In this document: in pieces, positions 6,349-6,980 of the stretch
Position numbering within the stretch: position 1 is the stretch's first letter
How the letters are laid out: each line of letters starts with the position of its first letter
Source of the DNA: JBCCRH01 sp039208045
GTDB taxonomy: Bacteria; Bacteroidota; Bacteroidia; Chitinophagales; Saprospiraceae
Assembly (NCBI GenBank): GCA_039208045.1
Contig: JBCCRH010000345.1
Span: 1 to 6,980, forward strand
Direction of reading: 5' to 3'
DNA length: 6,980 nucleotides
Program-made: the position numbers and the translations under genes
Notes under the pieces: model-generated
Database searches by the model: none
Seen by the model: only the letters and a program-made list of their open reading frames with translations
Told to the model about the DNA's origin: nothing

Positions 6349-6380
6349 TGTCCTCCAAAAAAAATCATCTTTGGAGGACA
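6349..6380 (+). terminator. Strong hairpin just after the barrel gene, possible terminator
   Basis: TGTCCTCCAAA (6349-6359) and TTTGGAGGACA (6370-6380) are exact reverse complements, making an 11-bp stem with a 10-nt A-rich loop, 10 bp after the TAG stop. It is followed by CCAAATTTATAG rather than a U-run, so it is not a textbook intrinsic terminator; it could instead protect the mRNA 3' end. The core decamer TTTGGAGGAC also occurs twice in the repeat tract at 1571-1635. Confidence 0.55.
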
Positions 6381-6493
6381 CCAAATTTATAGAAAAATAA
6401 ACTACGCAACGTTCATTTTTCATGCTCAATTACGGTATTTATCCCGCCTCGCCAAATCCTTTTCTTGCCGTTTGTCTATGTTCAAAAATTCCA

Positions 6494-6525
6494 TTTAGAT
6501 TTTAGAACAATTCATGTTATTTTTA
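6494..6525 (+). promoter_or_regulatory. Weak candidate promoter of the arsC-like gene
   Basis: TTTA at 6494-6497 and TATTTTTA at 6518-6525, 20 bp apart, are each one base off the Bacteroidota -33 (TTTG) and -7 (TAnnTTTG) boxes. They end 37 bp before the ATG at 6563. The region is A/T-rich, so a chance match is quite possible. I see no clear ArsR-type inverted repeat beside it. Confidence 0.25.
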
Positions 6526-6562
6526 CATTAAGTAAACGTTCCTTTTACACTAACCGCCTCGT

Positions 6563-6980
6563 ATGAAAACGGTCTTAGTCCTTTGTACAGGAAATTCCTG
6601 TCGAAGTCAAATAGCTGAGGGATACCTTTCATTTTACGCGAATGGAAGAGCAAGAATTTATAGTGCTGGCCTAGAAAAACATGGCCTCAACCCCTTCGCA
6701 GTTGAGGTAATGGGAGAAGATAGTATCGACATATCCGATGCCACCTCAAACACTGTAGAAGAAATCGAACACTCGCATTTTGATTTTGTACTCACTGTCT
6801 GCGATCATGCTGTAAAGAATGTTCCTGTTGATCTATCCTACGAACATACGATGCATTTTAGCATTGATGATCCAGCCACTGCTGAAGGTTCTAAGGAAGA
6901 GAAAATGGCAGTCTTCAGAAAGGTACGTGAAGAGATAAAGATATCAATGCTCAAATTTATTGGGCGAGAATTAATAAGCA
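6563..6980 (+). CDS. arsC: Thioredoxin-type arsenate reductase-like / LMW phosphatase-fold protein (3' end outside window)
   Basis: The reading frame is open from the ATG at 6563 to the window edge (139 codons). The P-loop LCTGNSCRSQIAEG (7-20) has the nucleophile Cys8, Cys13 and Arg14, and is the ArsC type rather than the CLGNICRS of tyrosine phosphatases. Other family marks are YSAGLEKHGLNPFAVEVM (33-50), ISDATSNTVEEI (57-68), FVLTVCDHA with Cys80 (75-83), the acid-bearing IDDPA (101-105) and a helical end EEKMAVFRKVREEIK (112-126). The family is usually 130-145 residues, so little is missing. In thioredoxin-coupled ArsC, arsenate is reduced through three cysteines equivalent to positions 8, 80 and 87; here position 87 is Val (codon 6821-6823, GTT), so the normal disulfide relay cannot form as such. 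No arsR, acr3 or arsB is visible beside it. It may be a variant arsenate reductase or a phosphatase of the same fold. Confidence 0.85.
   Translation, partial: MKTVLVLCTGNSCRSQIAEGYLSFYANGRARIYSAGLEKHGLNPFAVEVMGEDSIDISDATSNTVEEIEHSHFDFVLTVCDHAVKNVPVDLSYEHTMHFSIDDPATAEGSKEEKMAVFRKVREEIKISMLKFIGRELIS

Noticed and set aside
6190..6498. 102-codon plus-strand frame spanning the barrel gene's 3' end
   Set aside because: Most of it is out of frame within the barrel gene, and it runs through the hairpin; composition is not protein-like.

Overview
The window looks like chromosomal DNA from a member of the Bacteroidota, probably a free-living, Lewinella/Saprospira-like lineage; the genus is an inference. 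Three things point there: a SPOR-tailed cell-wall amidase followed by an MCE/MlaD gene, a DUF6089/PorG-type outer-membrane barrel protein, and gene starts that lack Shine-Dalgarno sequences but have upstream TAnnTTTG elements, the -7 box of the Bacteroidota primary sigma factor. Nearly all genes concern the cell envelope.

Layout. At 2-334 (+) is the C-terminal end of an N-acetylmuramoyl-L-alanine amidase. At 463-1482 (+) is a complete mlaD-like gene with its own probable promoter. A 347-bp gap (1483-1829) separates it from a convergent minus-strand cluster and is made almost wholly of degenerate repeats: a G/A-rich tract, a short CCTTAAGTG array and a 30-bp triple repeat reaching the murB stop codon. 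The minus-strand cluster reads, in transcription order, an MsbA-like ABC exporter (5225-3420), an unidentified three-helix membrane protein (3423-2866, overlapping the exporter by ATGA) and murB (2840-1830, 25 bp further on). The exporter and the outer-membrane gene at 5508-6338 (+) diverge from a 282-bp region holding opposing -7-like boxes and a perfect 14-bp palindrome. After the barrel gene comes a strong hairpin, then a thioredoxin-type arsenate-reductase-like gene (6563 to the window edge, +), cut just short of its expected end.

Function. The amidase and MurB act on peptidoglycan turnover and precursor synthesis; MlaD and the MsbA-like exporter belong to families that move lipids or amphiphiles across or between the membranes; the DUF6089 protein sits in the outer membrane. 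I see no defence system, CRISPR array, insertion sequence, tRNA or rRNA. The most unusual features are the repeat-filled convergent junction, the recurrence of one of its decamers as both arms of the hairpin 4.7 kb away, the operator-like palindrome, and the loss of one redox cysteine in the ArsC-like protein. None of these by itself shows a new biological system.
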